Assembly: GCA_030149525.1 (NCBI GenBank)
Contig: JASBRJ010000135.1
Coordinates: 1 to 58,509, forward strand
Origin: a bacterium
GTDB taxonomy: Bacteria > Vulcanimicrobiota > Xenobia > Xenobiales > JADMJV01
Direction of reading: 5' to 3'
Length of the DNA: 58,509 nucleotides
Part shown: one piece after another, positions 31,216 to 41,114 of the stretch
How the letters are laid out: each line of letters begins with the position of its first letter
Position numbering within the stretch: the stretch's first letter is position 1
Made by a program: the position numbers and the translations under genes
Notes under the pieces: model-generated
What the model was told of the DNA's origin: nothing
What the model saw: the letters and a program-made list of their open reading frames with translations, nothing else
Databases searched by the model: none

Positions 31216-32477
31216 GTTCAGCTTTTGCTTTGATTATGGCCGGAGGGCCAAGCCCCGGATTGTCGGTGCTCACGGAGGTGCGCGCCGCGCCGGCTATCCC
31301 GTTCGGGGGTAAGTATCGTCTTATTGATTTTGCACTTTCTAACTGTGTGAATTCGGGAGTCTTCAACGTGGCGGTTCTCACCCAGTATCGGCCTCACAGC
31401 CTGAGTGAACATCTCGGCACCGGTGCCCCTTGGGACTTAGACTTGATGAAGGGTGGTCTCCGTGTGCTGCACCCGTTTCAGGGAGGCCGCTTTGGTGATT
31501 GGCAAAGAGGCACGGCGGATGCTGTGCGGCGTAACCTTGAGTTTGTGGGAGAGCAATCGGAAAACAACGTTCTAGTCCTGGCAGGCGATCATGTCTACAC
31601 CATGGACTATGGTCCTATGATCCGTCGCCACGAGGATTCGGGAGCCGATCTGACCGTCGCTTGTAGACGAGTGAGTCCCCATGAAACTCATCGTTTTGGG
31701 ATGATCGTCAAGGGATCCGATGATCGTATCACCGGTTTTGAAGAGAAACCGAAGCGCACCCGCCAGACCCTCGCCTCCATGGGAGTCTATGTTTTCAAGA
31801 GGAGTGCCCTGCTGGATATTCTCAGCGATGAGTCTCACACCGATTTCGGTCGAGATGTTCTGCCCGCTATGATTGAAGGCGGCAAAGATGTTCGTGCTTA
31901 CAACTTCCCCGGATACTGGAGTGATATCGGAACGGTACAAGCGTATTGGGAGGCCAATATGGGGCTGCTGTCCGAGGATCCGGCCCTCGATCTTTACAAT
32001 CCGGATGCCCGGGTTCACACGCGAAGCCAGGAGTCCGGCCCCGTGAATATCGGTCGAGAAGCTCAGGTGGAAGGCAATCTGCTGAGCAACGGCTGTATCG
32101 TTGAGGGGACGGTGCAAAATTCCATCATTAGCCCCGGAGTGAAGATCGCCGCCGGTGCCGTGGTGACCAACAGCATCATCCTTCACGGAACGGTCATCGA
32201 GGCGGGTGCCGTCGTCGATAAGTGCATTATCGATAAGCAGTGTCACATCGGAGCCGAAGCGAAAGTAGGCGATGGAGACGACAACACTCCCAACCAGGCT
32301 TTGCCCCGGGCTCTCAACACCGGCTTGACCATTGTAGGTCGCGATTCGGAGATCCCCAAAGGGGTGATACTGGGGCGCAACGTCACAGTCCATTCGGGAA
32401 CACGTGCCGCAGACCCGGCTTTCAAGAAAAAGAAGAAAGTGATCAAGAGCGGTTCCGTGGTGGGAAAACCGGAGTAA
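31212..32477 (+). CDS. GlgC paralogue, probably a non-catalytic (GlgD-like) subunit
   Basis: At 421 residues it aligns end to end with the upstream GlgC ([46 protein letters not shown], then hexapeptide repeats). The ATP-handling loop has decayed: where GlgC has GGEGSRL and RAKP, this has GGPSPGL and RAAP, so both the catalytic Arg and Lys are lost (G16 and A26). Plant large subunits and Firmicutes GlgD proteins have lost the same kind of residues and act as regulatory partners. The ATGA overlap with glgC supports equal production. I infer a heteromer; the role is not shown. Confidence 0.85.
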   Translation: MSSAFALIMAGGPSPGLSVLTEVRAAPAIPFGGKYRLIDFALSNCVNSGVFNVAVLTQYRPHSLSEHLGTGAPWDLDLMKGGLRVLHPFQGGRFGDWQRGTADAVRRNLEFVGEQSENNVLVLAGDHVYTMDYGPMIRRHEDSGADLTVACRRVSPHETHRFGMIVKGSDDRITGFEEKPKRTRQTLASMGVYVFKRSALLDILSDESHTDFGRDVLPAMIEGGKDVRAYNFPGYWSDIGTVQAYWEANMGLLSEDPALDLYNPDARVHTRSQESGPVNIGREAQVEGNLLSNGCIVEGTVQNSIISPGVKIAAGAVVTNSIILHGTVIEAGAVVDKCIIDKQCHIGAEAKVGDGDDNTPNQALPRALNTGLTIVGRDSEIPKGVILGRNVTVHSGTRAADPAFKKKKKVIKSGSVVGKPE

Positions 32478-32580
32478 AGAGCCTCCACATGTGTTCTTTA
32501 CCCTCGGAAGGGTTCAGGTCTCTATCGCCGAACCGAAATTTTGTCGGGCCGCACTCTGTGAGCCCGAGGGAGGTTAAGTT

Positions 32581-33147
32581 ATGAGAAAAATGATTGCCGG
32601 ATTGGCTCTGGGCCTTACCCTGGCAGCGGGTGGAATGGCCAACGCCGAGTGCATCGGCTGTGATCAGTATGATGTCAAACTCAGCGTCAACGGGAATCCT
32701 TTCTACGGCAAATGGGCCATCGTCGACGATCGTCCGTATGTCGGAGTGGAAGCTCTCTCCGATGCTCTCGGTTTGCCCCGTAAGCACAACTACAAAGCTT
32801 GGAATATCAATCGCCAAGGAATGAACGCCGGAGACCCTCTGATGCTGATGGCTCAGACTCCGAACGGTAAGGTCAACACCATCCGTTTTGCCGGCGTGAC
32901 CATGGTCGACCTCTATGGCGTGGCGGCGGCTCTCGACCTGCCGGTGCACCATAATTTCCGGAACAAGACTTTCCAACTCGGAAGTGACTACAACGGCGAA
33001 GAGATGATCGGAGCCTGGTACCGTTACATGGCCCGTACTCGTGGTTGGAGGGAAACCTACGACGTGGAGCGAGTCCGAAAAGAGAACAGAAAACGCAAGC
33101 ATGATCGTGAATCCGACGATCTTCCCTGGGAACGACGCGACATCTAA
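32581..33147 (+). CDS. Secreted protein with stalk-like (copper amine oxidase N-terminal-like) domain
   Basis: The 188-residue precursor has a signal peptide (MRKMIAGLALGLTLAAGGMANA, cleavage after about 22). The mature part starts ECIGCDQ and contains two short segments of the type seen in 'stalk' or copper-amine-oxidase-N-like domains: DRPYVGVEALSDALGLP and the GVTMVDLYGVAAALDLPVHH part. The C-terminus is highly charged (RVRKENRKRKHDRESDD). The function is unknown; an envelope or extracellular location is likely. It has a strong GGGAGG ribosome-binding site 8 bases before the ATG and a strong terminator, and it is preceded by a 103-base gap after the glgC pair. Confidence 0.75.
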   Translation: MRKMIAGLALGLTLAAGGMANAECIGCDQYDVKLSVNGNPFYGKWAIVDDRPYVGVEALSDALGLPRKHNYKAWNINRQGMNAGDPLMLMAQTPNGKVNTIRFAGVTMVDLYGVAAALDLPVHHNFRNKTFQLGSDYNGEEMIGAWYRYMARTRGWRETYDVERVRKENRKRKHDRESDDLPWERRDI

Positions 33148-33158
33148 TCTCTAATGAG

Positions 33159-33190
33159 AAAAAGTCCGGCCTCAAAGCCGGACTTTTTTT
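33159..33190 (+). terminator. Intrinsic terminator after the secreted-protein gene
   Basis: AAAGTCCGGC (33161-33170) pairs with GCCGGACTTT (33177-33186) around a 6-base loop (CTCAAA), and T7 ends at 33190. It lies 12 bases after the stop at 33147. Confidence 0.92.
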
Positions 33191-33213
33191 CATGTCCGGA
33201 GGCTGTCTGATAG

Positions 33214-35577
<2,364 letters not shown>

Positions 35578-35595
35578 ACTAGGAAGAGGTCATCC

Positions 35596-36705
35596 ATGAC
35601 AACAGCGCAAGCCCAAAAGAGAGTTTACAATTTTTCCGCCGGACCGGCCGTTTTGCCGGTACCCGTGCTTAAGGAAGTTCAAGAGGAGATGATGTGTCTG
35701 CCCGGAGCAGGTGCTTCCATCCTGGAAATCTCTCACCGGTCGAAGAATTTCGAAGAGATCATCGAGTCGGCTCGGCAGAATATTCGCGACCTCCTGGATC
35801 TTCCCGAGGGCTATCATGTTCTGTTTCTTCAAGGTGGAGCCAGTACCCAGTTCTCGATGATTCCCATGAACTTTCATAGTCCGAACAGTCAAGCCCACTA
35901 CGTTCGCTGTGGCGCCTGGTCGGTGAAGGCTATCAAGGAAGCCAAGAGAGTCGGGCCGGTCAATGTGATCTGGGACGGTGAGCCCCACGGATATAAAACC
36001 ATGCCCACCCAAGAGGTTTTTGAGGGCGTGAAGTCCGGCTCCTATGTGCACATGACCTCCAATGAAACCATCGAAGGCGTCGAGTTTCCCTACGACCCCA
36101 AAACAACCGGTGTTCCCCTGGTCTGTGATGCTTCTTCCGATTTTCTCCATCGTAAGCTTGATGTGAAGAACTACTCGTTGCTCTACGCAGGTGCCCAGAA
36201 AAATGTGGGTCCGGCAGGGGCAACCATTGTTGTGATGAGCGACGAGTTTCTCCAGAAGCAAGTGGGCGAGAATCTTCCCACCATGCTCGATTATAAGATG
36301 ATGGCGAAGAAGGAGAGCATGTACAATACGCCTCCTGCCTTCAGTATTTACGTGATCGAGAAAGTGACTCGTTGGCTCAAAGAGGATGTTGGTGGACTGG
36401 ATGCCATCTACGAGCGAAACCTTGCCAAGGCGAAGGTTCTCTATGATGTGATCGATCAGAGCGAGGGCTTCTACCGCGGTCACGCAGCGCCAGAGTATCG
36501 CTCACTTATGAATGTGACCTTCCGGTTGCCGTCTGAGGACTTGGAAAAGACTTTCCTGGCGGAATCGGCCAAAAACGACTTCTCGGGTCTGAAGGGCCAC
36601 CGGGACGTGGGCGGCTTGAGAGCCTCCATCTACAACGCGTTCCCCGCCGACGGCGTGGATGCCCTGGCCGACTTCATGAAAGACTTCCAAAAGAGGAACG
36701 GCTAA
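35596..36705 (+). CDS. serC: Phosphoserine aminotransferase
   Basis: SerC converts 3-phosphohydroxypyruvate and glutamate to phosphoserine in serine synthesis (and serves vitamin B6 synthesis in some bacteria). The 369-residue class V aminotransferase starts YNFSAGPAVLP and has SHRSKNFEEI, FLQGGASTQFSMIPMN, VCDASSDFLHRKLD and YAGAQKNVGPAG, which holds the PLP-binding Lys. The C-terminal SIYNAFPADGVDALADFM matches the family's end. The ATG at 35596 follows AGGAAGAGG. It lies 18 bases after ligA and converges on the RNase Z-like gene, the two stops overlapping in CTAA. Confidence 0.96.
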   Translation: MTTAQAQKRVYNFSAGPAVLPVPVLKEVQEEMMCLPGAGASILEISHRSKNFEEIIESARQNIRDLLDLPEGYHVLFLQGGASTQFSMIPMNFHSPNSQAHYVRCGAWSVKAIKEAKRVGPVNVIWDGEPHGYKTMPTQEVFEGVKSGSYVHMTSNETIEGVEFPYDPKTTGVPLVCDASSDFLHRKLDVKNYSLLYAGAQKNVGPAGATIVVMSDEFLQKQVGENLPTMLDYKMMAKKESMYNTPPAFSIYVIEKVTRWLKEDVGGLDAIYERNLAKAKVLYDVIDQSEGFYRGHAAPEYRSLMNVTFRLPSEDLEKTFLAESAKNDFSGLKGHRDVGGLRASIYNAFPADGVDALADFMKDFQKRNG

Positions 36706-37706
36706 GCGTTTTTCTTCCTGGTGAGTAGGCGGGCCGAGGGGAATATCTCCTGAACTTCCTGGAGGTGTTTCTCCGGTCCGTTTTCCATGTGTCTTCGGCT
36801 GAGATGAAAGAGATGAAGCTCACCGACTTTTGCTGCAGAGGCAAGGTGGGCCACCTGGGTCGTGGTCATGTGAAGATTTTGTCGGGCCAGATCCGATTCT
36901 GAGGCAAGATAGGCGGACTCGCAGATCAGGTGGTCGACCTCGGCGAAGAACGCCTGAAGCTCGTCTACCAGGGGTAGCTCGAGTTTGCTATCCGTGAGGT
37001 AGCCCAGGCTGCGTCTCTCCGGCGGCTGAAGAAGCCTTTCGGCAAGCCAAACGCGTTCTCTCATTATACCGTCCACGAGCATCTGAAAGTCGGGTTCGGA
37101 GATCAGTCTCTTAACCCAGGGCCCAGGCCTGAGGCCTAGACTTTCCGCTATCTCGGGGGAGAACTTGGGTGGAAATTGTTTTTCGAGCTTGTAACAGTAG
37201 CAGGGAACCCCGTGGTCTACGGGCTGCCAGAAAAGGGAGAGTCCCTCATCCATCCGGTGGGGAAAACCGACTATCTCTTCCATCGGTTCCGTTTTAAACT
37301 GGTGGTGACAGCGGAAGCTGGCTCCGGAGAGTCTCTGATCCGGTGAATTCGGGAGATCGAAAGCTTGGATGATAAAAGGGGAACCGCTGGTGAGATTCCA
37401 AGCATATCCCTGAAGGCGATGTCCGATAATTGCGGTTGTGCCGGGAGGACCGAAGACAGTTAGGGGAAGGTCGGAAAAGAGCCGAACCCGCAGGAGATGA
37501 TCGAAGCCGATCAAGTGATCGATATGGAGATGAGATAGACAGAGCCAACGCACACGTTGCAGGTCGCGAGTTTTCAATCCGGTAAGAGTTCCGCAGTCGA
37601 ACAGAATCAAATCTCGATGGTTTGAGACTGTGACCAGGAGCGCCGGGTCGTGGAACGGGCCTCCCGCAGCGTTGAAGTCAAATACTATGCTTTTTGAACT
37701 GGTCAT
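36702..37706 (-). CDS. Ribonuclease Z-like metallo-beta-lactamase-fold hydrolase
   Basis: The 334-residue protein (ATG at 37706) has the beta-lactamase fold with FDCGTL, LSHLHIDHLIGFDHLL (HxHxDH zinc motif), YLTDSK, ICESAYL and HLSRRH as further metal-binding segments, in the order found in RNase Z/ElaC relatives. It may process tRNA 3' ends or another phosphodiester; an insert between residues about 135 and 210 (DLPNSPDQ to PGPWVKRLISE) is unlike short RNase Z. The start codon abuts the start of the opposite TPR gene, forming CATATG. A TTG at 37754 would extend it into that gene. Confidence 0.8.
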   Translation of the reverse strand: MTSSKSIVFDFNAAGGPFHDPALLVTVSNHRDLILFDCGTLTGLKTRDLQRVRWLCLSHLHIDHLIGFDHLLRVRLFSDLPLTVFGPPGTTAIIGHRLQGYAWNLTSGSPFIIQAFDLPNSPDQRLSGASFRCHHQFKTEPMEEIVGFPHRMDEGLSLFWQPVDHGVPCYCYKLEKQFPPKFSPEIAESLGLRPGPWVKRLISEPDFQMLVDGIMRERVWLAERLLQPPERRSLGYLTDSKLELPLVDELQAFFAEVDHLICESAYLASESDLARQNLHMTTTQVAHLASAAKVGELHLFHLSRRHMENGPEKHLQEVQEIFPSARLLTRKKNA

Positions 37707-38807
37707 ATGATGCTGGGTAACCCACCTTCTAAAACGATAGCCTACGACTGGCAATCGCTAGCACGGGCGATGAGCAAGGCGTACTTGTCCGGGGATTTTG
37801 CCAAGGCCGAAGATCTGGCCTGGGAAGGCTTGTCCAAGGCGAAGCTCATGGGCGAGTTCGAACCGCGCCTGGCAATCTCCCTTTCCAATCTTGCCGTCAT
37901 TCAACGCATGCGCGGTCAAAGAGACCGCGCAGAAGACCTTTCCAACATCGCGCTTCGAATACTTCAGGCGGTGGACTCGCGTGGCCAACTGATGGTTAAG
38001 GCGCTTATCAACTCGGCTTGTTTTTATCATGATCAGGGACGTTGGGGGGAAGCCCGTCGCCTCTATTCGAGGGCTCTGACTTTGCTGGAGAAGGCGGCAT
38101 CGGAAGACCTGCTTGCCGAAGCTCTCTGTTTGTATGCTCGGCTTTGCTCCGATCAGTCGAAGTACTCCCAAGCAGAGACGCTGTTAAAGAGAGTGGGCTC
38201 ACTGAGCCGTCTGGAGCCGGAACAGCAACTCCTGTTTTCTCTCACTTATGCGGTCAACTCCATAAGGCAGCAGCGGCTCGGGCGAGCCGAACAACTCCTG
38301 GCGGAGTGCGATGAGGTTCTCCTCAAAGGACAAACCTTGCAACTTATGTGGAAGAGTTCTCTTCTGTCGGTGAGGGGAGAGCTTCTGGCCGCCCAATATG
38401 AGGCGAGTCGAAACGTTTCCGGTTCGGTGGAATCGGACATTGTGGCTCGCCGGCGGGCGGTCACGGAGGCTTACGAGCACGCTCTTGATATCCGGGAGCA
38501 AACTCTCGGTCCGTTTCACCCTGCCTGTGCCGACGTACTCCGGAAGATGGCCGAGTTTGAATTCTTACTCAGCGACTACGAGAACTGTGAAAAAAACCTC
38601 AGAAAGGCTCTCAGCATCTCCCTGTCTTCTCGAGGGCCCTATCATCTTGAGACCAATCGCCTGCTGGAACTTTCTGCGATGGTGTTGCGGGCCACCAATC
38701 GTCACGATGAGGCCGAGTCGGTAGAAGAGCGGAGTCGTCAGGTGGAGAAACGCGTTCGGGAGATCGCTCGGGAAACTTACGTCGTTTGGGGCGAGCAAGA
38801 AGTCTAA
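37707..38807 (+). CDS. TPR-repeat protein (kinesin-light-chain-like repeats)
   Basis: The 366-residue protein is helical throughout, with TPR units from about residue 20 to 350. Long spacings such as REQTLGPFHPACADVLRKMA and LSSRGPYHLETNRLLELSA resemble the 42-residue kinesin-light-chain-like TPR_10/12 type. No signal peptide or membrane helix, so a cytoplasmic protein-binding role is inferred. The frame starts at ATG 37707 (MMLGNPP), with an ATG at 37770 as an alternative; neither has a good ribosome-binding site. It is head to head with the RNase Z-like gene, with no base between the two start codons. Confidence 0.75.
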   Translation: MMLGNPPSKTIAYDWQSLARAMSKAYLSGDFAKAEDLAWEGLSKAKLMGEFEPRLAISLSNLAVIQRMRGQRDRAEDLSNIALRILQAVDSRGQLMVKALINSACFYHDQGRWGEARRLYSRALTLLEKAASEDLLAEALCLYARLCSDQSKYSQAETLLKRVGSLSRLEPEQQLLFSLTYAVNSIRQQRLGRAEQLLAECDEVLLKGQTLQLMWKSSLLSVRGELLAAQYEASRNVSGSVESDIVARRRAVTEAYEHALDIREQTLGPFHPACADVLRKMAEFEFLLSDYENCEKNLRKALSISLSSRGPYHLETNRLLELSAMVLRATNRHDEAESVEERSRQVEKRVREIARETYVVWGEQEV

Positions 38808-38823
38808 CTGCCGAAAACCGCCT

Positions 38824-39207
38824 TCACCGTTCTCCCAACTGCTTCAACTCTTTGTCGGGATAACAGACCTCGTAGAAGAGGTGCCATTTCCCCTGCCGCT
38901 CGCCACTCTTCTCTTCCACAAGATTGAGGGGGCCCAGAAGCTTGTTCCAAAAGAATCGGGCCTTGGAACTCATGGGGTCGGACGGATATTCGATATGGTA
39001 GCGAACCGGTCTTGTGCCATAAACGAGAACGTTAAAAAGAGAAATTTTGCTGGAACCGTTGAGTTGCAGGCCCACCTGCAGACCCGGCCCGTTCATCTCG
39101 GCAACAAAAGCCTGACCGAAAGGACTTGAGCTACCCTCTCCGTTTTTCTCCACGGTTTCCTTGAGTCGTTCGACGAGTTGCGCCTCGAGCTTGGTGAGGG
39201 CTCTCAA
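38824..39207 (-). CDS. Hypothetical protein downstream of rph
   Basis: The 127-residue product has an N-terminal helix (LEAQLVERLKETVEKN), a beta-rich middle (VGLQLNGSSKISLFNVLVYG, VRYHIEYPSD) and a helix-plus-strand end (FFWNKLLGPLN, WHLFYEVCYPD). I do not recognise a family. The start is a TTG at 39207 with GGAG 6 bases upstream, one base after the rph stop, so it is probably coupled to rph. No signal peptide. It converges on the TPR gene with a 16-base gap. Confidence 0.65.
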   Translation of the reverse strand: MRALTKLEAQLVERLKETVEKNGEGSSSPFGQAFVAEMNGPGLQVGLQLNGSSKISLFNVLVYGTRPVRYHIEYPSDPMSSKARFFWNKLLGPLNLVEEKSGERQGKWHLFYEVCYPDKELKQLGER

Positions 39208-39208
39208 G

Positions 39209-39952
39209 TTAGGCTCCGACTGTTTGCCACGCCACCCCGGCTTGACTTAAGGCATCTCGCTGGAGAGCGAAAATCTGTTGAAGCGCTTCCCAGCCGGCGT
39301 CCAGGATTTTGTCCAGTTCGGCTCGGGTAAAGGGGGCGCCTTCGGCTGTTCCCTGAACTTCGATAAGCCCACCCGAGGAGGTCATGACCAGGTTCAAGTC
39401 CGTCTCCGCAGCGCTATCCTCAGAGTAGTCAAGATCAGTGAGAACCTCTCCGTCGACGATGCCGAGGCTTACAGCTGCTACCTGATCGGTGAAGGGGAAC
39501 TCTTGAATCTTTCCCTCTTTTCTCAAGCGGTGACAGGCCAGGGCCAGGGCCACCCAACCACCGGTAATGGAGGCGGTGCGAGTGCCGGCGTCGGCGATGA
39601 TAACGTCGCAGTCAAGCGTCAGACTGCGGGGGCCGAGCTTCTTCAGGTCGGTGACACCTCGGAGGGAGCGGCCGATCAAACGCTGGATTTCGTGGGTGCG
39701 CCCGTTAGACCGGTTGAAATCCCGCCGACTCCGGGAGTGTGTCGACGCAGGCAGCATAGAGTATTCGGCTTTGACCCACCCTGTGTTGGGGTCCGACATC
39801 CAGCTTGGTTGGCGTTCTTCAAGAGTCGCCGCGCAGAGCACTCGGGTCACTCCAGAGTGAATCATCACGGAACCGTACGCGTGGGGCAGGTAGTCGGTTT
39901 CGAATTTCCATTGTCGGAGCTGGTGGGGGGCCCGGTCGTCACTTCTTTTCAT
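39209..39952 (-). CDS. rph: Ribonuclease PH
   Basis: RNase PH trims the 3' ends of tRNA precursors phosphorolytically. The ATG at 39952 gives 247 residues, the usual length (a longer frame to 40048 has a poor N-terminus). Motifs: GSVMIHSGVTRVLCAAT, RSRRDFNRSNGRTHEIQRLIGRSLR, LTLDCDVIIADAGTRTASITGGW, AAVSLGIVDG and LDYSEDSAAETDLNLVMT, which contains the catalytic Asp region. It probably shares a transcript with the small gene directly downstream. It is divergent from the 40051 gene with about 98 bases between. Confidence 0.95.
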   Translation of the reverse strand: MKRSDDRAPHQLRQWKFETDYLPHAYGSVMIHSGVTRVLCAATLEERQPSWMSDPNTGWVKAEYSMLPASTHSRSRRDFNRSNGRTHEIQRLIGRSLRGVTDLKKLGPRSLTLDCDVIIADAGTRTASITGGWVALALACHRLRKEGKIQEFPFTDQVAAVSLGIVDGEVLTDLDYSEDSAAETDLNLVMTSSGGLIEVQGTAEGAPFTRAELDKILDAGWEALQQIFALQRDALSQAGVAWQTVGA

Positions 39953-40050
39953 AAGGCTTGTTTTCCTCAGTCGAGATGGGCGGACCTCTCGACCTGCACG
40001 ACATGGTCTGAGAACCAGGGATTCCACAGCCAAAACACCAACAGTCACTT

Positions 40051-40314
40051 ATGCCGATGAAGCTATCAGATGAGCGCCTGAAAAGAGAAATGGGAGAACT
40101 GACCACCGATCTGGTGGCTCTCTTCGAAGCCAAGTATCCCCGATTCTACAACGCCCTGAAGAATCTGCCTGAAGAGAAATTGATCGAACTCATGATCGAG
40201 CTCTGCGACGTCTTCGACCTCCACAAGGAGCTGACCGCCGAGGTGGCTGCACGATATAAAGAGCATCGTCTGTACTCGGGCTCTCTGGAGGATCGCGATT
40301 GGCCGGAAAATTAG
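40051..40314 (+). CDS. Small helical hypothetical protein upstream of cutA
   Basis: The frame encodes 87 residues, predicted mostly helical and acidic, with no cysteines-rich motif, signal peptide or membrane segment (ELTTDLVALFEAKYPRFYNAL, KLIELMIELCDVFDLHKEL). I do not recognise a family. It overlaps the TTG start of cutA by 16 bases, and a GGAGG inside it serves as the cutA ribosome-binding site, so the two are co-translated. It is the first gene after the rph divergent promoter region. Confidence 0.65.
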   Translation: MPMKLSDERLKREMGELTTDLVALFEAKYPRFYNALKNLPEEKLIELMIELCDVFDLHKELTAEVAARYKEHRLYSGSLEDRDWPEN

Positions 40315-40646
40315 AAGTCCAGGACGGGGGAGAGTGCCTGGTCACTCTCATCACCTGTCCCACTGAAGAGTCGGCCAAGCAGCTCGCCTCCGAGCTTGTG
40401 GGGCAAGAAGCGGCGGCCTGTGTCAATATGATTGGCGGAGTCCGCTCCGTTTATCGATGGCAGCGTAAGATATGCGACGACCAGGAAACTCTTCTCGTAG
40501 TCAAGACTCGTGAGTCGAAGCGAACTCAAGTTGCCGAAATAGTCTCTAGTCATCATCCCTACGACGAACCTGAGTTGATTTTTCTCCCCATACACTCAGG
40601 CAGCAAGAGCTACCTCCAGTGGGTGCTCGACCAAACCTCTTTTTGA
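40299..40646 (+). CDS. cutA: CutA-family divalent-ion tolerance protein
   Basis: The 115-residue product matches CutA: VTLITCPTEESAKQLASELV, ACVNMIGGVRSVYRWQRKI, ETLLVVKTRESK and HPYDEPELIFLPI are the four core segments in order. It forms a trimer of ferredoxin-like folds; a link to copper tolerance is known in E. coli, but its molecular role is debated. The TTG at 40299 follows a GGAGG by about 7 bases, inside the upstream gene. Confidence 0.93.
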   Translation: MAGKLEVQDGGECLVTLITCPTEESAKQLASELVGQEAAACVNMIGGVRSVYRWQRKICDDQETLLVVKTRESKRTQVAEIVSSHHPYDEPELIFLPIHSGSKSYLQWVLDQTSF

Positions 40647-40689
40647 GACGGGCATCGGTCCAAAAAAACTTCCACATCGGCCGCTTCTC

Positions 40690-40712
40690 AGGAGGGTAAG
40701 ATGGGTCGATAG
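40690..40712 (+). other. Possible three-codon ORF with strong Shine-Dalgarno
   Basis: AGGAGG (40690-40695) is followed 5 bases later by ATG GGT CGA TAG (40701-40712), then a GCACG-AA-CGTGC hairpin at 40712-40723. It lies in the 113-base leader of the ferredoxin gene. It could be a minimal leader ORF, a spent ribosome-binding site, or chance. Confidence 0.25.
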
Positions 40713-40759
40713 CACGAACGTGCCCGAAAAGGATCTGAGGACAATTTGAGGAGGAAGAG

Positions 40760-41002
40760 ATGACCTATATAATTACGCAACCGTGTATCGGTGTGAAAGA
40801 TGCGGCCTGTGTCGAGGTTTGTCCGGTAGACTGCATTCACTCAAACGATGATGCTGAGATGTACTACATCGACCCGGAAGAGTGCATCGACTGTGGTGCT
40901 TGTCTCCCAGTTTGTCCGGTGGAAGCGATCTTTCCCGACGACGATATCCCGGACGGACAAGAGAAGTTTCTGGAAATTAACGCTAAATTTTTCCAAGACT
41001 GA
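40760..41002 (+). CDS. Ferredoxin, 7Fe type
   Basis: This is an 80-residue electron carrier. The first cluster site is CIGVKDAACVEVCPVDCIH (a C-x7-C-x3-C-P spacing, typical of a [3Fe-4S] cluster); the second is CIDCGACLPVCPVEAI, a standard [4Fe-4S] motif. The opening TYIITQPC and the length match the FdxA-like 7Fe ferredoxins of aerobes. Partner enzymes are not in the window. It has a strong GAGGAGGAAGAG ribosome-binding site before the ATG at 40760 and a terminator after the stop. Confidence 0.95.
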   Translation: MTYIITQPCIGVKDAACVEVCPVDCIHSNDDAEMYYIDPEECIDCGACLPVCPVEAIFPDDDIPDGQEKFLEINAKFFQD

Positions 41003-41027
41003 CCCGTTCAGCTTCCAAACTGTAGGT

Positions 41028-41053
41028 AGCCCCGCCCAAGTCGGGGCTTCTTT
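41028..41053 (+). terminator. Intrinsic terminator after ferredoxin
   Basis: AGCCCCG (41028-41034) pairs with CGGGGCT (41042-41048) around a 7-base loop, followed by the T-rich TCTTTC. Confidence 0.8.
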
Positions 41054-41114
41054 CATTGCGGAGAAAACTTCCTTTTTCACCAGAGTAATGGGATTTCGTC
41101 CAGAATAAAAAGGG

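Noticed and set aside
35590-36483. 297-codon minus-strand frame over serC
   Set aside because: serC on the plus strand has all family motifs and a good ribosome-binding site; the opposite frame is a coding shadow.
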